Of a stretch of DNA of 34,762 bases, positions 24,508 through 34,762 are shown piece by piece. The position numbers and the translations under genes are program-made. The DNA lies in NCBI GenBank assembly GCA_009908735.1, contig JAAAOR010000126.1, positions 1-34,762 on the forward strand, given 5' to 3'. The notes beneath the pieces are model-generated. The model did not search any database, was not told the DNA's origin, and was given only the letters and a program-made list of their open reading frames with translations. The number at the start of each line of letters is the position of its first letter. Within the stretch, counting starts at the first letter, position 1. The stretch is from Spirochaetota bacterium. GTDB taxonomy: Bacteria > Spirochaetota > Spirochaetia > DSM-27196 > PWMO01.

Positions 24508-25809
24508 GTGACTGCTCGTCATCTCAGTGTTTACATCGTCCTCTCGGTTTTCGTTTCGATACTCGGCGCCTGTGGCGGCGGGTCGCAGGGATCCGGCGTC
24601 GTGCTATGGCCCCCGGACGAGAGCACCCTCGAACACGGCATGGTTGTGACTATCACCGACAGCTCGGATGTCGAAGGAACCTACACCGTCAGCACCGGCG
24701 ACGACGGCGAGCGCGAGACCGTGGCTCAGTGGCGCGTGGAGGTCTTCGGCAGCGAGGAACGGGCCCGAGAGTCTGCCGCGGAGCTCGAAGAGTACGCTGG
24801 GACCTTTGCCACAGCCGAGCGGCAGGCCCTCCCGGTGCGTGAGGAAGCAGACCGCACTTCGAATATTGTGTATCGCCTACGCGAGGGCGAGAGGGCCAAG
24901 GTGATCTCGCGAAGTGACCAGCCCTCGGACGAGGCCGGTTTTGTCGACTACTGGTACCAGGTGCTAACGCAGGACGGATCACGGGGCTGGGCATTCGGCT
25001 ATTACCTCTCCGGAATCGAGGGATCAGACGGCGGGAGCGAGGAAAGCGGCACCATCGATGATCCACTACTCTCGCGATTTCTCTCCACCACATGGCGACC
25101 GGTGTACTTTGCCCGCATGCTCGATTCGGGGCGGATCGACCTCGAGCGCTTCCGCCCGGACTACGGGCTCTTTCCCGAGCCGGAGGAGAACCGTATCCGA
25201 CTGAACCTCGAGGATCAGAGCGCCACCTTCGAGTACGGGGGATGGAGCCGCGGACGCTCCCGGGAGTTCGTTGCCCGTGGGACGCAGTTCTCGGTAATCG
25301 TGCGCTCGGAGAACAGCATTAGTATCCAGTACACCGTTGGCGATGGTGGATACAATATCGCGATGCAGAGCATCGAGCAGGACGTTGCCGAGGTGCGTCG
25401 GGAGGAACAGGAGCGCCGCGAAGAGCGGTACGCCTCGCTTCGCTCGCGGGGGAGCAGACTGGTGAGCAACGCCTACGGAAGCGTCCTGCTGCGCGATGAA
25501 GGCGCTTTCGAGTGGTCTCGGTACTCGCGGCTCGTACCCTCAGTCATTCCGGCTTCCGCGGGAGAGAGCGGCCGCATCCGCTTCGATCACTTCCTATCGG
25601 AAAGCCTTTCCGAGGGCTACGAGGGCGCGTTGTCATTCAGATTTGCCGGCGCCGAGAACCAACCGGTGGTGTTCCTCTACCAGTTCGTCTCCGGGGGGCT
25701 ACGTCTTGCTCACGCGCCGGCGGAAAACATTCGTGACAAGACCGTGCTTCGCGAAAGCCTCTCGCCGGTCATAATCTTTTTCTCTTTCGAGGAAGGTGAC
25801 TCGCCATGA
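24508..25809 (+). CDS. lipoprotein with bacterial SH3 (SH3b) domain
   Basis: This 433-aa protein has a lipoprotein signal peptide (MTARHLSVYIVLSVFVSILGAC, lipobox LGAC, Cys at 22) followed by a Gly/Ser linker. An SH3b-like domain covers about 107-170 (VREEADRTSNIVYRLREGERAKVISR, then WYQVLTQDGSRGWAFGYYL), the kind of module that binds cell-wall peptides. The rest has repeated beta-rich segments (for example TFEYGGWSRGRSREFVARGTQFSVIV) and a short charged helix (EVRREEQERREERYASLRSRG, about 295-315). It starts with GTG and AAGGAG at good spacing. Its stop overlaps the ABC-F start (ATGA). The family is not recognised beyond the SH3b module; it is probably a periplasmic or surface protein contacting peptidoglycan. 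Confidence 0.82.
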   Translation: MTARHLSVYIVLSVFVSILGACGGGSQGSGVVLWPPDESTLEHGMVVTITDSSDVEGTYTVSTGDDGERETVAQWRVEVFGSEERARESAAELEEYAGTFATAERQALPVREEADRTSNIVYRLREGERAKVISRSDQPSDEAGFVDYWYQVLTQDGSRGWAFGYYLSGIEGSDGGSEESGTIDDPLLSRFLSTTWRPVYFARMLDSGRIDLERFRPDYGLFPEPEENRIRLNLEDQSATFEYGGWSRGRSREFVARGTQFSVIVRSENSISIQYTVGDGGYNIAMQSIEQDVAEVRREEQERREERYASLRSRGSRLVSNAYGSVLLRDEGAFEWSRYSRLVPSVIPASAGESGRIRFDHFLSESLSEGYEGALSFRFAGAENQPVVFLYQFVSGGLRLAHAPAENIRDKTVLRESLSPVIIFFSFEEGDSP

Positions 25810-27944
25810 GTCTCGTACAGCTCACCGACGTGACGGTTTCCTTTGGTGAGCGGACTGTTCTCGACGGGGTTAAGCTGTCACTGAGCCGCAACTCGCGCAT
25901 CGCCCTAACCGGCGCGAACGGAAGCGGCAAGACCACCCTCATGCGCATCATCTCGGGCTACGTTCGCCCGGACGACGGAACGGTGGTGCGAAGTAGCGGG
26001 GCCCGCATCTCCTATCTCCCCCAGTCGGTTGAGCAATTCGGCGAACATACCGTGCGAGAAGAGGCTGAACGGGCGTTCAACTATCTGCGCGAACGCCTCT
26101 CGCGGCAAGAGGAGCTCGGTCACACCCTCGCTAAGACCACCGAGACCGACGACGAGGTCACGGACCTCCTGCACGAGTTTCACGAGATACAGGAGCTTAT
26201 CGAGGATTCCGGATTTTACGACCGCGAGGCAAGGATCGATGAGGTGCTTCGCGGACTCGGGTTCCGCAGGCGGGCCTTCGAGTCCCCCGTCGCGGAGCTC
26301 TCGGCCGGCTGGCGTATGCGCGCGGCTCTCGCCCGGGTACTCCTCGAACACCCCGACCTCCTACTCCTCGACGAGCCGACGAACTACCTCGACATCGAAG
26401 CACGCGAGTGGCTCATGGAGTTCCTCTCGCGGTATCGCGGCGGATACCTCCTCGTTTCCCACGACCGCTACTTTCTCGATCGGGCCACCGATCACGTGGC
26501 GGAGCTCTTCATGGGGGACCTCCGCCTCTACACCGGAAACTTCTCGCAGTATGAAGTGCAGCGTGAGCGCGAGCTCGAGCAGTTACGCAAAGATTACGAG
26601 GCCCAGCAGGCCTACATCGAGCGCCTCGAGGCGTTCATAAACCGCTTTCGGTACAACGCTTCCAAGGCTTCGCTCGTGCAAAGCCGGATAAAGGAGCTCG
26701 AGAAAGTCGAGCCGATCGAGATCCCCGAGGGCCTCAAGCCCATGCACGTGGAGTTTCCTCAGCCTTCGCGCACCGGGCGAATCGTCGCCGAGCTCTCGGG
26801 ACTCGAGAAGCGCTACGGGCCCAACGCGGTGTTCTCCGGCATTGACGTCCACATCGAGCGGGGTGAGAAGGTCGCCGTGGTCGGCCCGAACGGCGCGGGA
26901 AAATCTACCATGCTCCGCATCCTCGCCGCGCGCGACGAGAACTTCGGTGGAGAGCTCTCTTGGGGCACCGGCGTAAAGACCGCCTATTTCTCCCAGGACG
27001 AACCCGACGCCCTCGACTCCGAATGCAGCATCCTCGAGGAGGTCGAGCGGGACGCTCCTACTCAGATGGTTCCCCACCTGCGCGCTATGCTCGGCGCCTT
27101 TTTGTTTCGAGGGGACGACGTGTTCAAGCAGGTACATGTGCTCAGCGGAGGTGAGAGAAGCAGACTGATCCTCGTGAAAATGCTGTTACACCCCGCGAAC
27201 CTCCTTGTGCTCGACGAGCCGACCAACCACCTCGACATGAGCTCCAAACGCGTGCTCGCCGATGCCCTTGGACGCTTCGAGGGAACGGTGGTCTTTGTCT
27301 CCCACGATCGCTACTTCATGCGCGACGTGGCAACCCGCGTGATCGAGCTCCACCGCGGTGATCAGAGCGAGCCGGCCGGGCTGCGGGATTTCAAGGACGG
27401 CTACGACTACTATCTGCGCCGCATTCGGGCTGAGGCGGCCGCGGGCGATCCGGCCGGGGGCCAGGCAGCCCAGGCCGGCGCGGACACGGGCGACGCAGCC
27501 GCGACCGACGCGGGCACGGGACGGCGCCCTGGAAAGGACAGCCGGGCCGGGAACGCCGGGGACCACCGGACGGCAGCCCGGCGGGGGGCGGCGGCCCCGC
27601 AGCAGGCGGCCCCGCAGCAGGCGCCGACGCGGGACTCGGCCGCGGCGCGGCAGGCGCCGACGAACCCTGAGCGGAACTGGGCCACCCAGAAGCAACAAAA
27701 GAGCCGTGCGCGAAAGCTCGAGAAGCAGGAGGGAGAAATCCTCGCGGAGATCGATCGCCTCGGGGCCGAACACGAGAGCGTACAGGAACAGCTGGCCCGC
27801 CCCGAGGTCTATGCCGATGGAGAACGGGTAAAGACGCTCACCACGCGCCTTGAGAGTATCGACGGCGACCGAAAGAAGCTCACCGAGCAGTGGGAGGAGC
27901 TTGCCGGCGAGCGAGAGCTCATCGAGGAGGAGCTCGGTGGGTGA
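25806..27944 (+). CDS. ABC-F family ATPase (ribosome-associated type, duplicated ABC domains)
   Basis: This 712-aa soluble protein has two ABC ATPase domains and no membrane segment. ABC1: Walker A GANGSGKTT (36-44), signature AELSAGWRMRAALA, Walker B LLLLDEPTNYLD, SHDRYFLD. A helical linker (about 240-310) matches the P-site tRNA interaction region of ABC-F proteins. ABC2: GPNGAGKST, VLSGGERSRLILVK, LLVLDEPTNHLD, SHDRYFMR. An Ala/Gly/Pro/Arg-rich low-complexity stretch (about 541-618) leads to a C-terminal coiled coil (about 625-712) like the Uup/YdiF-type C-terminal domain. ABC-F proteins act on ribosomes or, for Uup, on branched DNA structures; the exact subgroup is not decidable here. It overlaps the SH3b lipoprotein gene by 4 nt and the flavin oxidase gene by 8 nt. 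Confidence 0.92.
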   Translation: MSLVQLTDVTVSFGERTVLDGVKLSLSRNSRIALTGANGSGKTTLMRIISGYVRPDDGTVVRSSGARISYLPQSVEQFGEHTVREEAERAFNYLRERLSRQEELGHTLAKTTETDDEVTDLLHEFHEIQELIEDSGFYDREARIDEVLRGLGFRRRAFESPVAELSAGWRMRAALARVLLEHPDLLLLDEPTNYLDIEAREWLMEFLSRYRGGYLLVSHDRYFLDRATDHVAELFMGDLRLYTGNFSQYEVQRERELEQLRKDYEAQQAYIERLEAFINRFRYNASKASLVQSRIKELEKVEPIEIPEGLKPMHVEFPQPSRTGRIVAELSGLEKRYGPNAVFSGIDVHIERGEKVAVVGPNGAGKSTMLRILAARDENFGGELSWGTGVKTAYFSQDEPDALDSECSILEEVERDAPTQMVPHLRAMLGAFLFRGDDVFKQVHVLSGGERSRLILVKMLLHPANLLVLDEPTNHLDMSSKRVLADALGRFEGTVVFVSHDRYFMRDVATRVIELHRGDQSEPAGLRDFKDGYDYYLRRIRAEAAAGDPAGGQAAQAGADTGDAAATDAGTGRRPGKDSRAGNAGDHRTAARRGAAAPQQAAPQQAPTRDSAAARQAPTNPERNWATQKQQKSRARKLEKQEGEILAEIDRLGAEHESVQEQLARPEVYADGERVKTLTTRLESIDGDRKKLTEQWEELAGERELIEEELGG

Positions 27945-29514
27945 GGCTGCGGCGCCACGCACGGGAGAGCGATTCCGCGAGTTTGCAGCCCGCCACATAG
28001 CCGGGCCCGTGTTTACCTCGGGGAGCCTTCCGGAGCGATGCTCAACCGACATGAGTATTTTCCGCAGAACACCCGCGGCGGTTGTTCGTGCCAGCGACGA
28101 ATCCGATATCGCAGCAACCCTCGAGTTTGCCCGATCGGAAATGGTGCCGGTCACCGCGCGAGCCGGCGGCAGCAACACCGGCGGCGCGGCACTCACAAGC
28201 GGGATTGTACTCCTCTTCGACCGCAACGAGGCATGGAACCACCTCACCTACAATCCCGACACCGGGGAGGTCACCGCGGGACCGGCCGTGCGCCATGACG
28301 AGCTTCAGACACTTCTCCGGCAAAACGGGCGCATGCTTCCCTCCGACCCCTCGAGCGGTCCGTTGTCACGCATCGGTGGAAACATCGCAACGAAAGCGAG
28401 CGGCCCGCATGCGTTGAAGCACGGGGCCATCGATCGCTACCTCGAGGCTCTGCGAGTGATAACCGGCGACGGCCGCACGATCGCCACGGATAGACAACCG
28501 GAACTGCCGGCGCGATTCCGGGACGGCGTTGAGGAGATCAGCCGGCGAGCGCTCGAGGATAACGAGGTGCTCGAGCTACTTCGCCGGCGGCAGGAAATGA
28601 AGATCGCAAGCGGCTACAACCTCTTTGCCCTTCTCGAGGAAGACGCAAACCTGCGCCTGGCGCGGTTGTTTGCGGGCAGCGTCGGCACCCTGGGAATCGT
28701 CACCGAGGCCCGTCTGCAGACCGTCGCGGCGGAGGAAGGACGGACAACGGTCGAGGTATTCTTCGAGACCGCCGATGCGGCCGTCGGCGCCGCCTCTCGT
28801 GCCGTCGAGCTCGGCGCGGCCGCCTGCGAGTTTCTCAACCGGGAATGTATCCGTACTGTGCGTGCCGTGCACCCCGAACTCGCGATTCCGGAAGCAGGCT
28901 CGCTGCTGCTTCTGGAGTTCACCGGTGAGGGGCACCACGACGCGGCAGCCGCACTGGCCCAAGAGCTCAGCACACACAGTAGCCCGAGCCCACGGGTCTC
29001 CTCCGACCCCGAAGAGCAGGCCCGTTTGTGGGAAGTGCGAAAGCGGTTACTGTACATTGTGAAGAAACCCGGGCCGGACCGTGAGGCGCTGTCGGTTGTG
29101 AACGACGTAGGAGTGCCACAGAAGCGCCTCCCCGAGCTTGTAAACTTTGCCGAGGAGCTATTTGCACGGCACGGGCTCACCGCACCCATCTACGGGCACG
29201 CGGGAAGCGGAAACCTTCACATGCGGCCGGTTTTCGACCTGCGTGCAACAGACGTAATCAAGACCGTCGAGGATATAGCGGCGGAGATCTACGGTGAGGT
29301 GACCCGACTCGGTGGGACAGTCACCGCCGAGCATGGCATGGGACCGCTTCGCGCGCCCTACCTCGAGCTGGAATGGCCGGCGGGGGCGTTAAGCCTCATG
29401 CACGATCTCAAAGCGCTCTTCGACCCCGATGGCCTCCTGAACCCTGGTGCGCTGTTTCCCGCAGCGCACCGGCCCGCCTACCGCTTCGTTGCCCTGCCTC
29501 AAAGATTCCGGTAG
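27937..29514 (+). CDS. FAD-linked oxidase, GlcD / D-lactate dehydrogenase type
   Basis: This 525-aa flavoprotein has a PCMH-type FAD-binding domain (about 55-235: VVRASDESDI, VPVTARAGGSNTGGA, VTAGPAVRHDEL, GPLSRIGGNIATKASGPHALKHGAI) and a C-terminal FAD-oxidase domain ending in PIYGHAGSGNLHMRP, TVTAEHGMGPLRAPYLE and LFDPDGLLNPG, all typical of GlcD and bacterial D-lactate dehydrogenases. It should oxidise a 2-hydroxyacid such as D-lactate or glycolate. No Fe-S domain or GlcF partner is fused or adjacent. I start at GTG 27937 (GAGGAG about 6 nt upstream), which overlaps the ABC-F stop by 8 nt; an earlier TTG at 27850 would only read through that gene. The substrate cannot be fixed from sequence. 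Confidence 0.88.
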   Translation: MGEAAAPRTGERFREFAARHIAGPVFTSGSLPERCSTDMSIFRRTPAAVVRASDESDIAATLEFARSEMVPVTARAGGSNTGGAALTSGIVLLFDRNEAWNHLTYNPDTGEVTAGPAVRHDELQTLLRQNGRMLPSDPSSGPLSRIGGNIATKASGPHALKHGAIDRYLEALRVITGDGRTIATDRQPELPARFRDGVEEISRRALEDNEVLELLRRRQEMKIASGYNLFALLEEDANLRLARLFAGSVGTLGIVTEARLQTVAAEEGRTTVEVFFETADAAVGAASRAVELGAAACEFLNRECIRTVRAVHPELAIPEAGSLLLLEFTGEGHHDAAAALAQELSTHSSPSPRVSSDPEEQARLWEVRKRLLYIVKKPGPDREALSVVNDVGVPQKRLPELVNFAEELFARHGLTAPIYGHAGSGNLHMRPVFDLRATDVIKTVEDIAAEIYGEVTRLGGTVTAEHGMGPLRAPYLELEWPAGALSLMHDLKALFDPDGLLNPGALFPAAHRPAYRFVALPQRFR

Positions 29515-29517
29515 GAT
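29489..29517 (+). promoter_or_regulatory. possible promoter of exonuclease III
   Basis: TTGCCC (29489-29494), a 17-bp spacer and TAGGAT (29512-29517) end 6 nt before the ATG at 29524, which would give a leaderless mRNA. However AGGA in the same place is also a usable Shine-Dalgarno site, so the gene may instead be part of the upstream operon. Confidence 0.35.
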
Positions 29518-29523
29518 GCGCCC

Positions 29524-30294
29524 ATGGCTCGTATTTATTCCTGGAATGTAAACGGCATCCGTGCCGCTGCCCGCAAGGGCTTCTTCGACGTACTCACGAA
29601 CTCCGACGCCGATATCTTCTGCGTACAGGAGACCAAGGCGCAGCCCGACCAGCTGAGCGAGGACTTCATTATCCCCGACGGATACCACAGTTACTGGAGC
29701 TCGGCCGAACGCAAGGGCTACAGCGGCGTTGCGGTATTCGCCCGCACGGAGCCGCTCTCGGTCTCACGGATGGAGATCCCACGATTCGACAGCGAGGGCC
29801 GTGCGCTCATCCTCGAATACCCGGATTTTACCCTCATAGGCGCGTACTTCCCTAACAGCCAGGAAGGCGGCAGGCGCCTCGACTACAAGCTCGACTTCTG
29901 CAACACCATCCACGGTATCTGTGATGAGCTTGACGCCGCCGGCAAACACATCGTGCTGTGCGGCGACTACAACATCGCCCACAAGCCTATAGACCTCGCG
30001 AACCCGAAGCAAAACGAAAAGAATGCCGGCTACCTGCCGGAGGAACGCGAGTGGATGGAGACGTTCACCGGCGCGGGCTACCTCGATACCTTTCGCATGT
30101 TCAACTCCGAGCCCGGCCACTACAGCTGGTGGACCTACCGCGCGAACGCCCGGGCACGGAATATCGGGTGGCGCATCGACTATCACTGCGTCAATGGCGC
30201 CGCGGCCCCCCGGGTCAAGAGCGCCGATATCCTGCCTGAGATCTACGGATCGGATCACTGTCCGGTCGTCCTCGAGCTCGACGAACCTCAATAA
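29524..30294 (+). CDS. xth: exodeoxyribonuclease III (AP endonuclease)
   Basis: This 256-aa Mg-dependent nuclease of the EEP superfamily cuts at abasic sites and degrades the 3' end of duplex DNA in base-excision repair. Seen: SWNVNGIRAA at the N-terminus, the metal-binding Glu in VQETK, the catalytic Tyr-containing GAYFPNSQEGGRRLDYKLDF, the Asp-Asn pair GDYNIAHKPIDLANPK, WMETF, SWWTYRANARARNIGWRIDYH and the C-terminal catalytic SDHCPVVLEL. The length and all active-site motifs are normal; the type is ExoA rather than XthA because of the short, compact form. Immediately upstream is the GlcD-like gene with 9 nt between. Confidence 0.95.
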   Translation: MARIYSWNVNGIRAAARKGFFDVLTNSDADIFCVQETKAQPDQLSEDFIIPDGYHSYWSSAERKGYSGVAVFARTEPLSVSRMEIPRFDSEGRALILEYPDFTLIGAYFPNSQEGGRRLDYKLDFCNTIHGICDELDAAGKHIVLCGDYNIAHKPIDLANPKQNEKNAGYLPEEREWMETFTGAGYLDTFRMFNSEPGHYSWWTYRANARARNIGWRIDYHCVNGAAAPRVKSADILPEIYGSDHCPVVLELDEPQ

Positions 30295-30349
30295 ATCCCG
30301 TTACCGACGAGTAGTCGAGCGAAATACCCGGATATCCGCCCATCTTTCC

Positions 30350-30377
30350 TTTACCGTTCGAGGGTCGTGGGTATTAT
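30350..30377 (+). promoter_or_regulatory. candidate promoter of the LON-domain gene
   Basis: TTTACC (30350-30355), a 16-bp spacer and TATTAT (30372-30377) lie about 40 nt before the ATG at 30417, in the 122-bp gap after the exonuclease gene, which otherwise holds no gene. Confidence 0.4.
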
Positions 30378-30416
30378 CTTCTCCATGACGTTATCGGCTG
30401 TGGAGGACAGACTCAC

Positions 30417-31061
30417 ATGCAACAGCAACGGATTCCGATATTTCCCCTCGGCGTGGTGCTTCTTCCTCGCATGCCGCTCCCCCTGCACATATTCGAAGAG
30501 CGGTACAAAGAGATGATCGCCCGCTGCATCGATGAGAGTGTTCCCTTCGGCATGGTCTACGCTTCCGGCTCCAAGCTCCAGTCGAGCGGATGCACCGCCC
30601 GAGTAGAACGGGTACTCGAGGAGTATGACGACGGTCGCTCCGACATTCTCACCTTCGGAGAAAGACGATTTCACATAGAACGGGTGTTCGAGGAGCGGTC
30701 CTACATGGAGGCGGAGGTCTCCTATTTCGATGATGCCGCCATGGACGGCGCCCGCGAGCACATTGGAGCGCTTGCGCAGACCGCCATCGAGCGCCTCGAG
30801 ACGCTCGGCAGCCTCAGCGGTCACGAAATAGAGCGAGACCCGCTCGCGAGCCTCGACCCGCAGAGCTTGTCATTCATCATCGGCGCCTCGGGCGTGTTCA
30901 CCCACGAGGACCGGCAGAGCTTTCTTGACATGCGCTCCACCGAGGAGCGACTCAGCGAGGAGGTCGGCCGACTTGAGCAGAGCATCGCCCAGCGGCAGAT
31001 GATTCGCGACGCCCGCCGGACACTGGGCCTCAAGGGTGATCTCTCACACCTTCTAAACTGA
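30417..31061 (+). CDS. LON substrate-binding domain protein
   Basis: This 214-aa stand-alone LON N-terminal domain protein (PF02190) has no ATPase or protease part. Seen: the family start RIPIFPLGVVLLPRMPLPLHIFEERYKEMI, then PFGMVYASGS, GCTARVERVLEEYDDGRSDILTFGERRFHIERV, and a helical C-terminal region (about 120-205). In Lon this domain binds unfolded substrates; stand-alone versions are widespread with largely unknown roles. GGAGGA lies 9 nt before the ATG. Its downstream neighbour has its own strong promoter, so this is probably a single-gene unit. Confidence 0.88.
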   Translation: MQQQRIPIFPLGVVLLPRMPLPLHIFEERYKEMIARCIDESVPFGMVYASGSKLQSSGCTARVERVLEEYDDGRSDILTFGERRFHIERVFEERSYMEAEVSYFDDAAMDGAREHIGALAQTAIERLETLGSLSGHEIERDPLASLDPQSLSFIIGASGVFTHEDRQSFLDMRSTEERLSEEVGRLEQSIAQRQMIRDARRTLGLKGDLSHLLN

Positions 31062-31091
31062 TTGACAACGCGGGATTCCCCTGCCTAGAAT
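31062..31091 (+). promoter_or_regulatory. sigma70-type promoter of the coiled-coil / rarA genes
   Basis: A perfect TTGACA (31062-31067), an 18-bp spacer and TAGAAT (31086-31091, 5 of 6) begin at the last base of the LON gene stop codon. The leader to ATG 31120 is about 20 nt and contains a G-rich Shine-Dalgarno region. Confidence 0.7.
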
Positions 31092-31119
31092 CTGTTAGGC
31101 GGTTGGGGGGACGCGAATC

Positions 31120-32244
31120 ATGAATGAATATCAGAAACAAATTACCGAGCTCGATAGATCTATCTCGGAACGTGAAGCACGGATGGGCACGCTGCAGGCG
31201 GCGATCGGCCGCTACGTGCGTCAGCAGCGCAGCGACCTCGTAGAGCAACGACGCCTTCGCACCAGGGCAAAAGAAGCCGAGACCAGGCAAAAGGCACTCG
31301 ATGAGGCCTCGGCGGACGCCGCGAGGCTCGAGCATCTACAGAATCGCCGGCAGGAGATACAAGAGCAAATTTCCGATGCCCAGGCCGAGGTCGACAGGAT
31401 GGCGGAGGAAATCAAGCCCCTCTGCCGGGATGTCGGGAAAGCTGCGTTCAAGACCTACCGGGAAAATCCATTCGTCGATCCGGCCATCGAAGAAGTCTTC
31501 TCCTCCCTGCTCGAGCACGAGGAAGAGGTCAGAGAGCTCGACCGCCAGATCGGGGAGCAGGAGTCGGAGTTTGCTCAGCGCTCGGCCGTGGCAAAGCTCA
31601 TGTCTCGTGGCCGGCTCGCGTTCCTCAAGGGTAAGAAGTCGGCGCGGGAAAATGCCCTGCCCCGACTTTACCGCGACACGGGCGAGGCAGTCTGCGCGAC
31701 CAACTTCATCACGCGGGTTGAGGATTCGAGCCTCTCGGCAGCTGCCAAGCCCTACTTCCAGAAACAGGCAGAGATAGAGGATCTCGAGCAGCAGATTCAA
31801 TCTCTTGAAGACGAGAAGCGCTCGGTCGTCGCCGAGCTCTCCGAGCTTACCGAGGGTGTGGGTGCGGAGCGTCGCGTCAAGAAGGCGAAGGAAAGCGCCG
31901 AGAGTGCGCTTCGAGAGCTTGACCGCGAGATCGGAGAGAAGTCCTTCACGGGGATAGACGGCGACCCGGACCTTCCCGACGACGTGCAGACGGCTCTTGA
32001 AGAACTGAAGAGCGCCCAAGAGACTCAGAACACCGAGCGAGACCGTCTGCGCCGGCTGAGAGCCGCCGTGGAGCTCGAAGAGGTCACCGCGTCCATTCCG
32101 AGGATCGAGCAGCAGATCAGCCGGCAAGAGCAGGACATCGCCGAGCGCCGAAGCCGCCTCGATGAACTCAAGCAGGACTTGGAGAACGCCGAGGCCGAAA
32201 AACGGCGCCTCGAGAAGGCGCGCGGACCGGCGGAGAACCTGTAG
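31120..32244 (+). CDS. coiled-coil protein, unknown function
   Basis: This 374-aa protein is dominated by long heptad-type helices rich in Glu, Arg, Gln and Leu: about 1-110 (TELDRSISEREARMGTLQAAI onward), about 135-160, about 215-275 and about 300-370 (IEQQISRQEQDIAERRSRLDELKQ). Between them is a less helical part (about 160-215, SRGRLAFLKGKKSARENALPRLYRDTG and AVCATNFITRVED) that could be a small globular domain. There is no signal peptide or membrane helix. I do not recognise a family. It lies 17 nt upstream of the rarA-fusion gene on the same strand and shares its promoter, so a link with replication or chromosome structure is possible but rests on position only. Confidence 0.7.
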   Translation: MNEYQKQITELDRSISEREARMGTLQAAIGRYVRQQRSDLVEQRRLRTRAKEAETRQKALDEASADAARLEHLQNRRQEIQEQISDAQAEVDRMAEEIKPLCRDVGKAAFKTYRENPFVDPAIEEVFSSLLEHEEEVRELDRQIGEQESEFAQRSAVAKLMSRGRLAFLKGKKSARENALPRLYRDTGEAVCATNFITRVEDSSLSAAAKPYFQKQAEIEDLEQQIQSLEDEKRSVVAELSELTEGVGAERRVKKAKESAESALRELDREIGEKSFTGIDGDPDLPDDVQTALEELKSAQETQNTERDRLRRLRAAVELEEVTASIPRIEQQISRQEQDIAERRSRLDELKQDLENAEAEKRRLEKARGPAENL

Positions 32245-32261
32245 GCCGACGTGGCGGCAGC

Positions 32262-34586
<2,325 letters not shown>

Positions 34587-34641
34587 AAAGTTGCAATCAG
34601 CGGCGCAAAGGAGGGCGTAAGATGGGGTGGAGGGATCCACC

Positions 34642-34762
34642 ATGCACACGACGCGCACGCTTATTGAATTGCCGGAGTTCTGCCCCAACCGCGCCTGCCG
34701 ATTCCATGACCGTGCCCAGGCCGCCTCAGAGCGCTGGTACACCCGCTTCGGCCGCTTCCCCC
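34642..34762 (+). CDS. N-terminal fragment of zinc-ribbon protein, possibly a transposase (cut by window end)
   Basis: Only the first 40 codons are present, reading MHTTRTLIELPEF, then CPNRACRFHDRAQ, then RWYTRFGRF. The CPNxxC-x-xHD pattern followed by an aromatic-Arg-x-G segment is the kind of N-terminal zinc ribbon seen in some bacterial insertion-sequence transposases and related proteins; this is recognition by pattern, not a firm match. GGAGGG lies 7 nt before the ATG. A second ATG at 34622 in another frame gives a proline/serine-rich peptide and is less likely. If this is an insertion sequence, its left end should lie in the 55 bases between rarA and this gene, but I could not identify a terminal inverted repeat with the right end missing. 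Confidence 0.45.
   Translation, partial: MHTTRTLIELPEFCPNRACRFHDRAQAASERWYTRFGRFP

Noticed and set aside
27186..28247. 353-codon open frame on the minus strand under the ABC-F and flavin oxidase genes
   Set aside because: It is antisense to two confidently assigned genes, has low-complexity Arg/Pro-rich translation and no start signal.

Overview
The window is about 35 kb of dense, GC-rich bacterial chromosome with 31 recognisable protein genes, no rRNA or tRNA gene, no CRISPR array and no complete mobile element. The gene content fits a free-living spirochaete (Spirochaetaceae-like). Pointers are a RarA protein fused to a methyltransferase-like half, an Nqr-type cluster starting at nqrB, LL-diaminopimelate aminotransferase for lysine synthesis, a clusterless MutY, and several lipoproteins and exported proteins without clear families. 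This placement is inferred from gene content only; no marker RNA is present.

Layout. 1-5.2 kb: dapL (+), then a signalling pair on the minus strand, a dual-receiver response regulator followed by a soluble hybrid kinase (PAS-HisKA-HATPase-REC-REC-Hpt). 5.2-11.9 kb: a phosphohexomutase (+), then mutY, trpS, an AI-2E-family permease and dihydrolipoamide dehydrogenase (all -). 11.9-16.5 kb: a strong promoter and long leader precede nqrB-C-D-E-F and an unknown 154-aa gene, tightly packed as one operon for a sodium-pumping, NADH-driven redox complex; nqrA is not here. 16.5-20.3 kb: a REC-PAS-GGDEF-EAL cyclic-di-GMP protein followed without a gap by aroK and aroC. 20.3-22.5 kb: a 54-residue rubredoxin, a TIGR02757/DUF2400 protein and two small membrane proteins.

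22.5-29.5 kb: a probable envelope operon (lipoprotein, exported protein, SH3b lipoprotein) that runs by overlaps into an ABC-F ATPase and a GlcD-type flavin oxidase. 29.5-34.8 kb: exonuclease III, a LON-domain protein, a coiled-coil protein, the RarA fusion, and at the edge the beginning of a zinc-ribbon gene that may belong to an insertion sequence.

The most interesting points are: (i) at least four genes with no Shine-Dalgarno sequence that carry a sigma70-type promoter with exactly 17-bp spacing whose -10 box ends 7-9 nt before the start codon, implying leaderless mRNAs; two of them sit back to back with overlapping -35 boxes; (ii) an Nqr cluster with a short NqrB, no neighbouring NqrA and an added uncharacterised gene; (iii) a MutY homologue without a single cysteine; (iv) a response regulator with a possible STAS-like domain between its two receivers; (v) the RarA fusion. 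No clearly new defence or mobile system was seen. Several start codons were moved from the longest possible reading frame on the basis of Shine-Dalgarno sites, promoters or signal peptides.
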